Shown here piece by piece: positions 5,669 through 6,032 of a stretch of 6,032 nucleotides of DNA. The position numbers were made by a program, and so were the translations under genes. Below the pieces are notes generated by a model. That model saw nothing but the letters and a program-made list of their open reading frames with translations. It did not search any database and had not been told where the DNA came from. The stretch comes from Chloroflexi bacterium RBG_16_72_14 (GTDB taxonomy: Bacteria; Chloroflexota; Limnocylindria; Limnocylindrales; CSP1-4), in assembly GCA_001797035.1 (NCBI GenBank), contig MGOE01000004.1:1-6032 (forward strand). The letters run 5' to 3'. How positions within the stretch are numbered: position 1 is the first letter of the stretch; every line of letters begins with the position of its first letter.

Positions 5669-5751
5669 AGGATCAGCGGCCCGCTCGGCACGGCGTGCGG
5701 CGTCAACGGCGATCTGGGGTTGAGGGAGGCGCGGCGGCGAACGCCAGGGCT

Positions 5752-6032
5752 TCATCTGCCTTCATCTCGTGTCCCTCGGCCAGACACGGGCGATGCCGTC
5801 GCCGTGCGGAATCCCCTCAGGACGACTTCATGCCGGACGCCCAGGGAATCGATCGTGATGACGGGCTGCCCGGACACCGCGACGTAGCGGTCGACTTTGT
5901 CGGTCACCTCGAAGCGGTCACCACCCCGATACCGAATGCGGACCTCTGCGCTCCGACTCCGATCGGCCACGATCCCGGTGACCGGTCCGCGTGGCCGGGC
6001 GCGGACGAATCCGATCCCCAGCCTCGATCCAT
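5752..6032 (-). CDS. Unrecognised protein, C-terminal part (cut by window edge)
   Basis: A minus-strand frame is open from the right edge to the stop at 5752-5754, about 92 codons. Near its middle it reads AEVRIRYRGGDRFEVTDKVD, followed by RYVAVSGQPVITIDS and RHEVVLRGF, suggesting beta strands, with a low-complexity tail (TASPVSGRGTRDEGR). The strand-like alternation and absence of stops over 281 bases suggest real coding, but GC-rich DNA gives such frames by chance. I do not recognise a family, and I see no start inside the window that has a ribosome site. A GTG at 5970 is the first possible internal start. It converges on the PflX-type gene across an 83-bp gap with no clear terminator. Confidence 0.4.
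   Translation of the reverse strand, partial: GSRLGIGFVRARPRGPVTGIVADRSRSAEVRIRYRGGDRFEVTDKVDRYVAVSGQPVITIDSLGVRHEVVLRGFRTATASPVSGRGTRDEGR

Noticed and set aside
4595..5755. A 386-codon open frame on the minus strand opposite the PflX-type gene
   Set aside because: It lies antisense to a gene whose every motif is intact, its translation is low-complexity and Arg/Ala/Pro-rich, and it has no ribosome site; it is a by-product of high GC.
5785..5806. Hairpin CACG(G)GCGA / TCGCCGTG as a terminator between the PflX-type gene and the edge frame
   Set aside because: It lies inside the possible coding end of the edge frame, has a bulge and no T-run, and is over 110 bases past the PflX stop.

Overview
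This is a 6-kb, very GC-rich chromosomal stretch, roughly two-thirds or more G+C by eye. Genes are tightly packed on alternating strands, several use GTG starts, and promoter-like sites are of the TANNNT type. The protein content (a class II aldolase, a secreted C39-like protein, a DUF6176 protein, an endonuclease III-type glycosylase, a Mut7-C RNase and a PflX-type radical SAM enzyme) suits a soil or environmental Chloroflexota such as Limnocylindria, or an Actinomycetota. No rRNA or other marker settles the lineage, so this is inference. I see no rRNA, tRNA, IS element or CRISPR array.

Layout from left to right. Positions 2-220 (+) hold the C-terminal end of a class II aldolase. It converges on a secreted, papain-like protein of unknown role (375-1109 or 1151, -). 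Behind that on the same strand is a small DUF6176 protein (1306-1665, -) with a clear hairpin terminator between the two genes. A 478-bp divergent intergenic region follows; it carries a possible DUF3592-like remnant and a candidate promoter. Next is a + strand pair: an alpha/beta hydrolase (2144-2938) and, 22 bp later, an HhH-GPD DNA glycosylase-like protein (2961-3656). That pair meets head-on, with 9 bp between stop codons, a ubiquitin-like/Mut7-C RNase fusion (3666-4454, -). The RNase is preceded by a 25-codon leader ORF with its own strong Shine-Dalgarno. Diverging from it is a PflX-type radical SAM protein (4742-5668, +). A partial, unrecognised reading frame leaves the right edge on the - strand (5752-6032).

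The genes look like ordinary housekeeping and accessory genes, not one named system. The points most worth checking are: the glycosylase, which has lost the catalytic lysine position and half of its Fe-S cysteines; the triplicated 7-residue segment in the ubiquitin-like domain of the Mut7-C protein; the leader ORF ending Gly-Pro-stop just before that RNase; and the inverted repeat that contains both convergent stop codons at 3648-3675.
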